Shown here: one piece after another, positions 6,457 to 14,429 of the stretch
How positions within the stretch are numbered: position 1 is the stretch's first letter
Layout of the letters: each line of letters starts with the position of its first letter
Assembly (NCBI GenBank): GCA_002498185.1
Contig: DAGO01000048.1
Span: 1 to 18,210 of the forward strand
Origin: Euryarchaeota archaeon UBA10
GTDB lineage: Archaea; Thermoplasmatota; Poseidoniia; Poseidoniales; Poseidoniaceae
Direction of reading: 5' to 3'
DNA: 18,210 nt
Position numbers and translations under genes: made by a program
Notes under the pieces: generated by a model
Database searches by the model: none
What the model saw: only the letters and a program-made list of their open reading frames with translations
What the model was told of the DNA's origin: nothing

Positions 6457-7556
6457 TGGTGACCACCTCTCACTAGATTGTCAAGGTGTTCTTGTCCATA
6501 GTACTCCCATTGTTCCATAGTCCAACCCTCGGGAAGGCCTTGTTCAGGGATTGGAGGTCCTGAGGAAGGTAACTCTACCATTGCAGGAGATGTATTCTGG
6601 ATTCTACCAAATTGTGATGCTTCATCTGCTGTATTGTCGTACTTGCTTGGCTCGATTTCCTCATCCTTTGACCTCTTTAGTACAACCAATCCAATACCTA
6701 AAACAAATAGTGCGAACCCTTGGAGATATAGTGCGAATTCGTCAACTTCCCAACCGGGTTCTTGTGCAGTTATTCTGAACCATGGCGACTGTTGTGTAGG
6801 CCCTTCGCCCTCCATTATTACTCTCCACTCAACTGCACCAGGGTTTACTGCTGCAGGTATTGTGAATTTGTTATCAACAACTGGAATCGTGATTACCTCG
6901 CCACCATTTTTTAGCTCTACAGTTGCTGAATCTGTATATAGTGTCTGTAATGTAATCTCTGTCTCTTCTCCAATCAGCCTAGTATTCACAGGCTCCCACT
7001 CGGGTGCTAATCGTGGAAGGTTCTCCGGCACCTCACTAACTACAACCTGCTTGGCATCGGAGATACCGGCCATTGCTACACCGCCATCAGGAGAGCCGTG
7101 TTGTACTGCGAGGTATAATTCGTATACTCCGGGGCTAGAGGGGGCACGTAATGTCCATGTTCGGTCAACAATGCTATTTATCGAAAATGAATCGATAATC
7201 TCAACATAATTGTTAGTGCCTCCATTGGGGTCTGTAACAACTTCCCATCCATCATTTGCAGGCAAATCTTTCGCACCATCTTCATTGACCAACAATGTCA
7301 TTCCAACCATATTATTCGAACTGACTTCTGCGAAACTAATCGTGGTTTCAATCTCCATTAGCAGCCCTGCATAGACTTCATCGGGGTATTGAATATCTAA
7401 CTCAGCATCAGATATGCCGTTCGTTGAAGACGATCCATGGCAAGAGCCTGCACAGTCCCTTGAGCGCACTGAATCTCCTTTGCCGCCTGGGTTTGCAGTA
7501 GAAATTGTTGTTGAAAGAATCATCAATAACAATACTACAGCTACCTTGAATCTCAT
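6453..7556 (-). CDS. membrane-anchored Reeler-like protein with CAGSCH motif
   Basis: Predicted exported protein of 367 aa anchored by one helix. A signal peptide (1-21) is followed by GGKGDS and the motif DCAGSCHG (C35, C39, H40), which has the form of a haem c site with three residues between the cysteines. A beta-rich domain (about 50-175) resembles the Reelin-type/choice-of-anchor V family, and a second beta domain spans about 185-265. A membrane helix (275-294) leads into a charged cytoplasmic tail ending with GWTMEQWEYYG (344-354), a short motif of unknown role. The start follows the stop of the 808-aa gene directly (TGA then ATG, zero spacing), with a strong Shine-Dalgarno sequence. 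The downstream membrane gene overlaps it by 4 nt. It looks like a diverged partner of the 808-aa protein. Haem or copper binding is unproven. Confidence 0.75.
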   Translation of the reverse strand: MRFKVAVVLLLMILSTTISTANPGGKGDSVRSRDCAGSCHGSSSTNGISDAELDIQYPDEVYAGLLMEIETTISFAEVSSNNMVGMTLLVNEDGAKDLPANDGWEVVTDPNGGTNNYVEIIDSFSINSIVDRTWTLRAPSSPGVYELYLAVQHGSPDGGVAMAGISDAKQVVVSEVPENLPRLAPEWEPVNTRLIGEETEITLQTLYTDSATVELKNGGEVITIPVVDNKFTIPAAVNPGAVEWRVIMEGEGPTQQSPWFRITAQEPGWEVDEFALYLQGFALFVLGIGLVVLKRSKDEEIEPSKYDNTADEASQFGRIQNTSPAMVELPSSGPPIPEQGLPEGWTMEQWEYYGQEHLDNLVRGGHQ

Positions 7557-9983
7557 TCAATCCCTCCTAGGAAGGAACGAAACCACTACACCAATTAATC
7601 CCACTAACAGCAGAATAATGCTGAAAACTAGTCCTGCAGTATCACTCGGACCGGGTGCTTCTGGAACTAAGCTAGTGGACAACTCTACTGAATAAGTTGA
7701 CCCCGCACTATCGTCTTGAATCGTCTGACCGTCAATAACTGGCAACACGCTGTAGACATGTTGGCCTTCCATAGTTGGCGAGTGGCGATATTTCAGTTCA
7801 GAAGTAGTATCAATGACTTGTCCGTTATGAACTACTGCCCATTCCTCGGAATCTCCTTCCCAAGTGATTACTACGTCACTACCATCCAATGTGACCCGTG
7901 TATTCATTGCCATAGGTGCCTGTGTTCCAATGAAAGTCTGAGAGTAAACATCGTCAGCACCTAAATCATCGATGACTTTCACTTGCAGATTTAGTTGCTG
8001 TGTCATGATTGTAGTGAAGGACATACCGTTATGCATAACAGTGCCATCAATACTCCATATAGCATTCACAACTGCTCCGTCAATATCGGAAGAACTCGTT
8101 GCTGAGAAGGTTACCATAGCTCCTTGAATTAGTGATTCAGGAGCGGTGATACTAGCGGTAGGTTCTGTATTTGAAATCGTGAAATCAATCACCAAAACCG
8201 GCCCATCGTCTTGTCCATCATTTGGAGTAATCATAGCCGTCCATATGTCACCAGCGCCCAATTTATTCTCGGAAATTGTGCTTCCATTCTCGTCGGTCAT
8301 GAAACCGTTTCTCATCCATTGCCATGAAGTTGTAACAGTATCACCATTGGCATCATCTGATTGAATTGTAGGGCTTAGTGGAACCAATGCACTTTGAGAC
8401 AATGGGCCCTCGTAGGAAAGAGTTGGTAGCGAGTTGACAATTTGAACGGTATCACTCAAGGTATTGGAATACTCCATTTCGTCGTCGTAAACGGATAGAG
8501 TTAGAGTCAAAATGTCTCCATTTAACTCCCAAGTTTCAGATGTATCAAGATTGTCTCCATCTATGTCTGATGCATCGTAAGAATAGGTTGCCTCTGATTC
8601 GAAGAATACGGTTTCTTGATCGATTGTCAACTCATTCAGTACCGGTGCTGTGTTTTGGATAATGACTGCACTACTCTCCATCCAATCTGAATAAACGACC
8701 CCGTCAGTTACTCTGCATCTAACGGTCCAAGATTCGCCCTTTTCAGTGTAGAATGAAGGAAGTGTTGCTGATGAAATAGCACCATTAGTTCCGGGCCAAT
8801 CCCATTCATAGGTCAAAGCATCGTTATCTGCATCTGTTGCTTGGGCCGTTGCTTGTAAATCATCTGTTGTAGTGAACGGCCCTCCAGAGATAACTACGCT
8901 TACCATTATAGGCGGTGTATTATCACTACCAATTGTGATATCTTGTGTTGTAAACCAGTCGCTGTCTACCTCTCCGTCATTGACTTTGATCTTGGCATAC
9001 CAAACATCTCCATCTCGAATCGCAACTGAAGGAATTGTTGTATCTCCGTCAAATGCTGAAACCTTGGAGCCATCTACATACCATTCAGTATCGCTGACTG
9101 TTACAACATCATTATCCGCATCTGAAGATAGATGAATCAGTGTTAAATCATCTGATTCCAATGCATCTGTTGGAGTAATTTCTGCAGAATTAACTAAAGG
9201 AATTGAGTTCACGACTAGCAGATTGGAAGAGTGAACAGGGCTTCCGTCGTCAGTACCATCGCTTGGGGTTACCGTGACATTCCATGACTCGCCCTTGGCA
9301 GTCAGGGATGATGGGACTGTCATTTGGTCGTTCCTTGAAGACTCCAAAACTCCATCCTTGTACCATCGTATCATTGTTCCTGATTCTGAATCGCCATCTG
9401 AATCTTGGAAAGTATATGTCAATGTCAGAGTATCAGTAGTTACAGGATTTGTTGGAGACAATTGAACATTGGTTACCGATGGAGGATTATTTGGCGCAGG
9501 TCCCGATTCTGGTACAGTAATTGTTGTAGTCCCCCATGCATCTCCGTTATTCCCACTTGCACCGTTTGCTGTCATTGCAGCGAGATTGAATTGAGCTGTT
9601 CCAGATCCCGACGAGGGTGCTGTCCAATCGACACTCCAACTCCTGTAACTGCTAGTGGTGTGAGTGGCACTATTTTGTGCGCTGTTAACTTTAACAGTCA
9701 TGGTTGAGAGTCCTCCGGTTGATAGAGTTCCTTTGTTGACATCTAGGCTAAAACCACCAGCGCTACCGGAAACCCCTCCGCTAACTGAGATGGAGAGTGT
9801 GTATGTTGAACCCGGAGTGTATGACGAAGGTTGACCCGTCATAGAGGCTGTTGCACTACCACCATAGTGGCACCCGCATCCAGTACCACTAGAGAATTTC
9901 CCCCCGCTATTTCCCAGAGAAGTAGGTACTAGTGATACTAACATCAAGGTAATAATCAGTATAGAGATACTCTTCAAGCGCAT
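7557..9983 (-). CDS. surface protein: Reeler-like CGCH domain, tandem Ig/PKD-like repeats, C-terminal anchor
   Basis: Predicted exported, cell-surface protein of 808 aa. A signal peptide (1-24) is followed by GGKFSSGTGCGCHYGG (C36, C38, H39) and a Reeler/choice-of-anchor V-like domain (about 26-156). Bacterial relatives carry a CxxCH-type motif here; the CGCH form has one residue fewer, so ordinary covalent haem attachment is doubtful and metal binding is an alternative. Six beta-sandwich repeats follow (about 165-259, 261-354, 356-444, 446-517, 519-605, 607-687), many with D-x-D-G-D or DADND calcium-type loops, then a fibronectin-like domain (690-770) and a membrane helix (783-803) ending in RRD. 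It is the first gene of the three-gene minus-strand unit, 44 bp downstream of ligA. CTAAAAAGG centred about 25 nt upstream may be its TATA box. Confidence 0.8.
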   Translation of the reverse strand: MRLKSISILIITLMLVSLVPTSLGNSGGKFSSGTGCGCHYGGSATASMTGQPSSYTPGSTYTLSISVSGGVSGSAGGFSLDVNKGTLSTGGLSTMTVKVNSAQNSATHTTSSYRSWSVDWTAPSSGSGTAQFNLAAMTANGASGNNGDAWGTTTITVPESGPAPNNPPSVTNVQLSPTNPVTTDTLTLTYTFQDSDGDSESGTMIRWYKDGVLESSRNDQMTVPSSLTAKGESWNVTVTPSDGTDDGSPVHSSNLLVVNSIPLVNSAEITPTDALESDDLTLIHLSSDADNDVVTVSDTEWYVDGSKVSAFDGDTTIPSVAIRDGDVWYAKIKVNDGEVDSDWFTTQDITIGSDNTPPIMVSVVISGGPFTTTDDLQATAQATDADNDALTYEWDWPGTNGAISSATLPSFYTEKGESWTVRCRVTDGVVYSDWMESSAVIIQNTAPVLNELTIDQETVFFESEATYSYDASDIDGDNLDTSETWELNGDILTLTLSVYDDEMEYSNTLSDTVQIVNSLPTLSYEGPLSQSALVPLSPTIQSDDANGDTVTTSWQWMRNGFMTDENGSTISENKLGAGDIWTAMITPNDGQDDGPVLVIDFTISNTEPTASITAPESLIQGAMVTFSATSSSDIDGAVVNAIWSIDGTVMHNGMSFTTIMTQQLNLQVKVIDDLGADDVYSQTFIGTQAPMAMNTRVTLDGSDVVITWEGDSEEWAVVHNGQVIDTTSELKYRHSPTMEGQHVYSVLPVIDGQTIQDDSAGSTYSVELSTSLVPEAPGPSDTAGLVFSIILLLVGLIGVVVSFLPRRD
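7561..7568 (-). promoter_or_regulatory. strong Shine-Dalgarno sequence within the preceding gene's end
   Basis: AGGAGGGA on the minus strand ends 4 nt before the ATG at 7556 and lies inside the last codons of the 808-aa gene. With the immediate TGA-ATG junction it supports translation of the second gene from a shared mRNA and fixes its start. Confidence 0.7.
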
Positions 9984-10002
9984 GCTTTTGCTAAATTTGT
10001 GG

Positions 10003-10011
10003 CCTTTTTAG
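10003..10011 (-). promoter_or_regulatory. candidate TATA box for the Reeler-like operon
   Basis: CTAAAAAGG on the minus strand is centred about 24-25 nt upstream of the ATG at 9983, near the archaeal TATA position for a leaderless mRNA. The match is only fair. Read-through from ligA, 44 bp upstream, is the alternative. Confidence 0.35.
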
Positions 10012-10027
10012 TTTCATGTGTTTGCCG

Positions 10028-12040
10028 TCAGAACTCGAACAGGGTCTTGGGACCCTTTCTTGGTTCTGAAATCTGCGAAAACAATTTTTCTTCGCTCCAG
10101 ACCTCAACGCCGAGAGATTCTGCTTTTGCTAATTTGCTACCTGCTTTCTCTCCTGCAACCAATACGCTAAGATTTCCACTTACACTACCTACAACTTTAC
10201 CACCCGCGTTCTTGATTGCAAGTGCAATTTCCTTCCTTGGACGGGACAGTGATCCTGTTATGCAGAATGATTTACCATCGAAAACCCCGCTAGCAGACTC
10301 TGCTTCATCGGTTATGGTGATTATTTCTGAAAGTTCGTTGATTAAATCGCGACGCTTGGAAATGCCGTCCCTGAATATTGTTGAAACCTTCTCACCAATT
10401 CCATCGATGGTGGTTAGTTCTTCGATTTCTCCCTCATCGACCCAATGCAGTAATTTTTCAATTGACGTGAAATGCTGAGAAATTGTTGTTGCTACTTCCG
10501 GACCTATCCTTTCTATTCCTAAGGCGTGAAGGAATTTTGCAAGATTAAGGGTTCTTGTTCTCGCAAGTTCATCCAGAACATTATACGCACTTTTGTCGCC
10601 CATCCTTTCTAGATTTGATATCTGAGAATGGTTCAAGCGATACAAATCAGCTATTGATTCTACTAAGCCATTATCTAGTAAGGCTTCAATCAATTTTTCA
10701 CCGATACCGTCCATCTCCAAAGTTCTACACCAATAGGTCAGAGCCCTCGCTGTTCTTGCATCGCATTCTAGAGCAATACAACGCAAAAAGGCACCTTCCA
10801 TAACCAGATCTCTACTACAAGCTGGGCATTCATTTGGAATCTCAATGTCTTGGAATGTTAAATCGGCACTGAACTGAGTGCCGTCCGCGTGGAACCTTCC
10901 CTCCAAATCTGCCTGTGATGCTTGACCTAAGTTCTCAATGATTTTCGGAATAACGTCTCCTCTTCGAGTAATTTTGACTTTGTCACCAACCTTGATTCCT
11001 AGCCGCCCTACTTCGCCGACATTATGCAGTGTGACGTTTTCAACAGTAACTCCGCCAACCATTTGTGGTGCAATCCTTGCAACAGGGGTTACTGCTCCTG
11101 TTCTACCGGTTTGCCAATCAACACCAAGTAAGACAGAAATTGCTTCCTGTGAAGGGAATTTCCATGCTAGGGCCCACCTAGGATGGTGGGCTGTCATGCC
11201 TAGATTTTCTCGCTGTTCTAAGTCATCTAATTTGAAAACTATACCATCGATTTCAAATTCATAAGACGGGCGCTTAGCACTCCATTTAGTAGTATACTCA
11301 ATCATTTCTTTTTGTGGAGTCTCTGAATCAAAAATTTCCCAAGGAGCTGGTTCTATTCCTGCTTCTTGCAACCAAGATAGCAGTTCACTATCATTCACAG
11401 CTTCAGGACTTTGATTTGGGAATTTCACATCGTATGCACAGAACACTAAGTCTGATGCATCTGCCTTACCATCACCATGCTTTTGTCTGAGGGCGCCAGA
11501 ACATAGATTGCGAGGGTTTGGAGAAACGTCTCGATATTTTTCTTCAAAAACAGCCAATGGCATAACAACCTCTCCGCGTACATGGCAATCGATTGCTATG
11601 TTCAATCTAGTTGGAACGTTCGCCACCAATTTAGCATTCAGTGTAACATCTTCGCCCCTCTCTCCGCTACCTCTGGTAGCTGCTCGGTGAAGATTTCCTG
11701 CTACATATTCCAAAGATAATGCTGATCCGTCCAATTTCGGTTGTGCAAGATATCTCTTGCCGCCAAAGGTTGACTGTGTCACGAAGTGAATGATATCCTC
11801 GTCAGAAGTTCCCTTATCCAAGGAACGCATTGGAAACATGTGCTCTACTTTGACTGTTCCAGGGAGTGGTTCTGGGCCCACTTCATGTAATACGGCATTA
11901 TTTGGGTCCAGTCGTTTTAACTCATCCCATAAGGCATCAAATTCAGCATCAGATATCTCGGGTGCGGAATGATTGTAATACAATTCACGGTGATACCTCA
12001 CCGCATCGGCCAGATACTTGATTCGGTCTTCTCCGGCCAT
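10028..12040 (-). CDS. ligA: NAD-dependent DNA ligase (LigA)
   Basis: Seals nicks in duplex DNA using NAD+, as in Okazaki fragment joining and excision repair. The 670 residues match full-length bacterial LigA. Domain Ia starts the protein (YYNHSAPEISDAEFDAL, about 21-37). The adenylation motif is PKLDGSAL with the nucleotidyl-accepting K102. EIDGIVFK (263-270) and the following AWKFP (292-296) are conserved nucleotidyltransferase motifs. An OB fold runs to about 400, and the zinc finger is C405, C408, C421, C426. Helix-hairpin-helix repeats (about 440-570) follow, then a BRCT domain (585-655). All expected parts are intact, so it should be active. Most archaea use an ATP-dependent ligase; the bacterial type points to ancient transfer. 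The start ATG at 12040 is 31 nt downstream of the PPC gene's stop, so the two may be cotranscribed. Confidence 0.97.
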   Translation of the reverse strand: MAGEDRIKYLADAVRYHRELYYNHSAPEISDAEFDALWDELKRLDPNNAVLHEVGPEPLPGTVKVEHMFPMRSLDKGTSDEDIIHFVTQSTFGGKRYLAQPKLDGSALSLEYVAGNLHRAATRGSGERGEDVTLNAKLVANVPTRLNIAIDCHVRGEVVMPLAVFEEKYRDVSPNPRNLCSGALRQKHGDGKADASDLVFCAYDVKFPNQSPEAVNDSELLSWLQEAGIEPAPWEIFDSETPQKEMIEYTTKWSAKRPSYEFEIDGIVFKLDDLEQRENLGMTAHHPRWALAWKFPSQEAISVLLGVDWQTGRTGAVTPVARIAPQMVGGVTVENVTLHNVGEVGRLGIKVGDKVKITRRGDVIPKIIENLGQASQADLEGRFHADGTQFSADLTFQDIEIPNECPACSRDLVMEGAFLRCIALECDARTARALTYWCRTLEMDGIGEKLIEALLDNGLVESIADLYRLNHSQISNLERMGDKSAYNVLDELARTRTLNLAKFLHALGIERIGPEVATTISQHFTSIEKLLHWVDEGEIEELTTIDGIGEKVSTIFRDGISKRRDLINELSEIITITDEAESASGVFDGKSFCITGSLSRPRKEIALAIKNAGGKVVGSVSGNLSVLVAGEKAGSKLAKAESLGVEVWSEEKLFSQISEPRKGPKTLFEF

Positions 12041-12071
12041 GAATATACACCTATGCCAATGGCTATCAATG

Positions 12072-12500
12072 TCACGAAAATTGTAGTCCTAAAAGTTCGA
12101 CATCTGGTAAAGGACAGCGCGTCATTATCGCATGTTTTAATATGCGAATATGGATTTCTGCAACAACATGAACCACGCACTGAAACATATGCCCTGCGTG
12201 GACATTATTGTCATCATCTGACCAACAACAGTGAATATGCGTGAACGCTGTTCCATCCTGTTTCCTGGCGATATTTCCCGACAAACTAACCAATTCTGAA
12301 GGAGAATCCAGTTGCCTTCGAATGTACACTCCATCTTCATTCATGTAGCCATACAGAGTATCTCTGGTCCTTCCGATTCCGCTAGTTATCGCTGCCGCGT
12401 TAAACCCAACTTCATCTGCAAGGCGTTGAAGTGAAGCATGGATTTCATCACCAGAATCGATTCTGACAAACAGGTCCTCGCCGCTACGCGTCCATTCCAT
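12072..12500 (-). CDS. PPC/DUF296-domain protein
   Basis: A single PPC (DUF296) domain, 142 aa from the ATG at 12500. The domain starts with FVRIDSGDEIHASLQRLADE, then the GIG turn (about 41-43), then HIHCCW (H88, H90) and AGHMF with H104. These three histidines fit the metal-binding set seen in prokaryotic PPC structures. In plants the domain accompanies AT-hooks; no AT-hook is present here, and the prokaryotic function is unknown. ATG 12500 is preferred because the family begins close to it and a TATA-like ATAATTG lies about 26-27 nt upstream. ATG 12575 would add 25 residues, including a hydrophobic stretch, and run across the divergent promoter region. It is divergent from the ABC exporter gene and 31 nt upstream of ligA. 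Confidence 0.8.
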   Translation of the reverse strand: MEWTRSGEDLFVRIDSGDEIHASLQRLADEVGFNAAAITSGIGRTRDTLYGYMNEDGVYIRRQLDSPSELVSLSGNIARKQDGTAFTHIHCCWSDDDNNVHAGHMFQCVVHVVAEIHIRILKHAIMTRCPLPDVELLGLQFS

Positions 12501-12523
12501 GTTATGTCCGATTGGACGGGGCT

Positions 12524-12530
12524 CAATTAT
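12524..12530 (-). promoter_or_regulatory. candidate TATA box of the PPC gene
   Basis: ATAATTG on the minus strand is centred 27 nt upstream of the ATG at 12500, consistent with a leaderless archaeal transcript. It supports the shorter start of the PPC gene. It would fall inside the coding region if the longer start at 12575 were used. Confidence 0.35.
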
Positions 12531-12597
12531 GGTTATCTCGAAAATGAAGGGTGCTTTCAAGACGAGCATTCTCATACTGAATCCCCGTGGCGTAAGT

Positions 12598-14370
12598 ATG
12601 AGTGAGGGAGGGCCGTTCAGAAGATTGCTGAGATATATGGCTCCTCACAAGGGAACAATCCGTCTAGCAACGCTATGTTCTGTCCTCAACAAAATTTGGG
12701 ATTTGGCTCCACCGTTACTAATTGGACTGGCTGTAGATGTAGTTGTTCAACGAGAAGAGTCGTTTCTTGCAGGATTTGGAGTTGTGGATGCTTGGCATCA
12801 GTTGATTTTACTCTCTGTGCTTACCTTCATAATTTGGGGACTAGAGTCTCTGTTTGAGTATTTCTACGGGATTTTGTGGAGAAACCTCGCCCAAACCGTA
12901 CAGCATGAGTTGCGCCTTGAGACCTTCAGTCACGTGCAAAAACAAGGCATGGGGTGGTTCGATGAGAGACAGAAAGGAGATGTTTTGGCGATTCTAAATG
13001 ATGACATAAATCAATTAGAGCGTTTCTTAGACAAGGGTGCAAATGACCTCTTACAGGTAACAACCACGGTAATTGTTGTAGGTGCAGTATTCCTTGCAAT
13101 TTCCTGGAAGGTTGCTTTGTTTGCGGTTCTACCGATTCCAATAATCATCTGGGGCTCTTTCCTTTACCAAAGAAGTCTAGAGCCAAGATATGCCGAAGTT
13201 AGGAATACTGCTGGTCGCTTGAATGCTCTCCTGGAGAATGATTTATCCGGAATGTCCACAATTCAATCCTTTACAGCTGAGGAAAGAGAATTGAAGCGAG
13301 TAGAGGATTTGAGCAATGAATACAGGAATGCGAACAAGAAAGCAATCAAGCTCTCTGTAGCATTCGTTCCAATGATTAGAATGGCCATTCTTTGCGGATT
13401 CACAGCAACATTACTGCTTGGAGGATGGCTTACCCTCGAAGGCGTTCTTGCTATCGGAGCATACTCTGTTCTTGTGTTTATGACACAGAGGTTGCTGTGG
13501 CCATTAACTCGCTTAGGAGAAACATTTGACCTGTATCAGAGAGCCATGGCTTCCTCGACCAGAGTTCTTGATGTCCTTTCTTCACCTACCGAAATCATTC
13601 AGGGCGATTTTACACCTGATGATGATGACATCTCTAGTTCAGACATCGAACTAAATGATGTCTCCTTCGCATATACCGGCAGAGAAAATGTGTTTGAAAA
13701 TCTCAATCTAACCATCAAATCCGGAGACACGATAGGAGTTGTAGGAGCTACTGGTTCGGGGAAAACAACACTGATCAGATTGTTACTAAGATTTGCAGAA
13801 CCTAAGAATGGGCAAATCAAATGGGTTGGAAAATCTCTACCCGAGTGGAATCTTGAAAAATTGCGTTCATCTATGTCTCTAGTAGACCAGCACATCACAT
13901 TATTCCCAACTACGATTTTAGAAAACATCCGATATGGGAATCCGGAAGCAAGTGACGAGCAAGTAAAGGCGGCAGGATTAGTTGCTGAAGCCTCAAGTTT
14001 CATCGAAGATTTACCTGATGCCTGGGAAACTTTGGTGGGCGAAGGCGGTCACAGATTATCTGGCGGCCAGAGACAGCGATTGGCAATTGCTAGGGCTGTT
14101 CTGAAAGATGCTCCTGTCCTAATTTTAGATGAAGCAACCTCTGCAGTAGATAATGAAACTGAGGCTGCTTTGCAAAGATCAATCAACAAAATCTCTACCG
14201 GCAGAACGGCCATAATTATCGCTCACCGCCTCTCAACAATTAGGAACGCTGAACGAATAATTGTGTTAGAAAATGGAAGAATTATTGAAGACGGAGTTCA
14301 CGAAAGCCTAGTTGCTAAACAGGGCACGTACGCCCGAATGTGGGCAGTTCAAACTGGAAAAGTTGTTTGA
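12598..14370 (+). CDS. ABC exporter, MsbA/multidrug type (fused membrane and ATPase domains)
   Basis: Predicted half-transporter of 590 aa that dimerises in the membrane and exports a lipid or other hydrophobic substrate; the substrate cannot be told from sequence. The N-terminal membrane domain (about 1-320) has six helices and the usual EFYG/FF-like coupling region (GMGWFDERQKGD). The ATPase domain has Walker A GATGSGKTT from about 383, Q-loop Q431, signature LSGGQRQR (487-494), Walker B LILDEA with D511 and catalytic E512, and switch H543. All catalytic residues are intact. The ATG at 12598 begins MSEGGPFRRLLRYM, typical of the family; the upstream in-frame ATG at 12499 would overlap the divergent PPC gene start. 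It ends 59 nt before the rhodopsin start on the same strand. Confidence 0.92.
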   Translation: MSEGGPFRRLLRYMAPHKGTIRLATLCSVLNKIWDLAPPLLIGLAVDVVVQREESFLAGFGVVDAWHQLILLSVLTFIIWGLESLFEYFYGILWRNLAQTVQHELRLETFSHVQKQGMGWFDERQKGDVLAILNDDINQLERFLDKGANDLLQVTTTVIVVGAVFLAISWKVALFAVLPIPIIIWGSFLYQRSLEPRYAEVRNTAGRLNALLENDLSGMSTIQSFTAEERELKRVEDLSNEYRNANKKAIKLSVAFVPMIRMAILCGFTATLLLGGWLTLEGVLAIGAYSVLVFMTQRLLWPLTRLGETFDLYQRAMASSTRVLDVLSSPTEIIQGDFTPDDDDISSSDIELNDVSFAYTGRENVFENLNLTIKSGDTIGVVGATGSGKTTLIRLLLRFAEPKNGQIKWVGKSLPEWNLEKLRSSMSLVDQHITLFPTTILENIRYGNPEASDEQVKAAGLVAEASSFIEDLPDAWETLVGEGGHRLSGGQRQRLAIARAVLKDAPVLILDEATSAVDNETEAALQRSINKISTGRTAIIIAHRLSTIRNAERIIVLENGRIIEDGVHESLVAKQGTYARMWAVQTGKVV

Positions 14371-14400
14371 AATTTAACTGATAGGAAAAAATACAGTCTA

Positions 14401-14407
14401 TTATATA
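14401..14407 (+). promoter_or_regulatory. TATA box of the rhodopsin gene
   Basis: TTATATA is centred at 14404, exactly 26 nt before the ATG at 14430, the standard distance to an archaeal transcription start. It predicts a leaderless rhodopsin mRNA. A purine-rich AGGAAAAAA (14383-14391) lies upstream, where a TFB-binding element could sit. This gives the rhodopsin its own promoter, separate from the ABC exporter gene before it. Confidence 0.65.
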
Positions 14408-14429
14408 CAGATGGAATCAGGGATATTTG

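Noticed and set aside
6634..7209. Long plus-strand open frame (191 aa) opposite the Reeler-like gene
   Set aside because: Ser/Thr/Pro-rich composition is the usual mirror of a beta-rich coding strand; the minus strand has a signal peptide, membrane helix and coupled junctions.
9999..10478. Plus-strand open frame (159 aa) opposite the ligA 3' end
   Set aside because: It lies wholly antisense to the conserved BRCT and helix-hairpin-helix regions of ligA and has no recognisable features.
12499..12598. Longer N-termini for the ABC exporter (ATG 12499) and the PPC protein (ATG 12575)
   Set aside because: Both would run through the shared divergent promoter region and overlap each other; the conserved domains begin just after the inner ATGs at 12598 and 12500.
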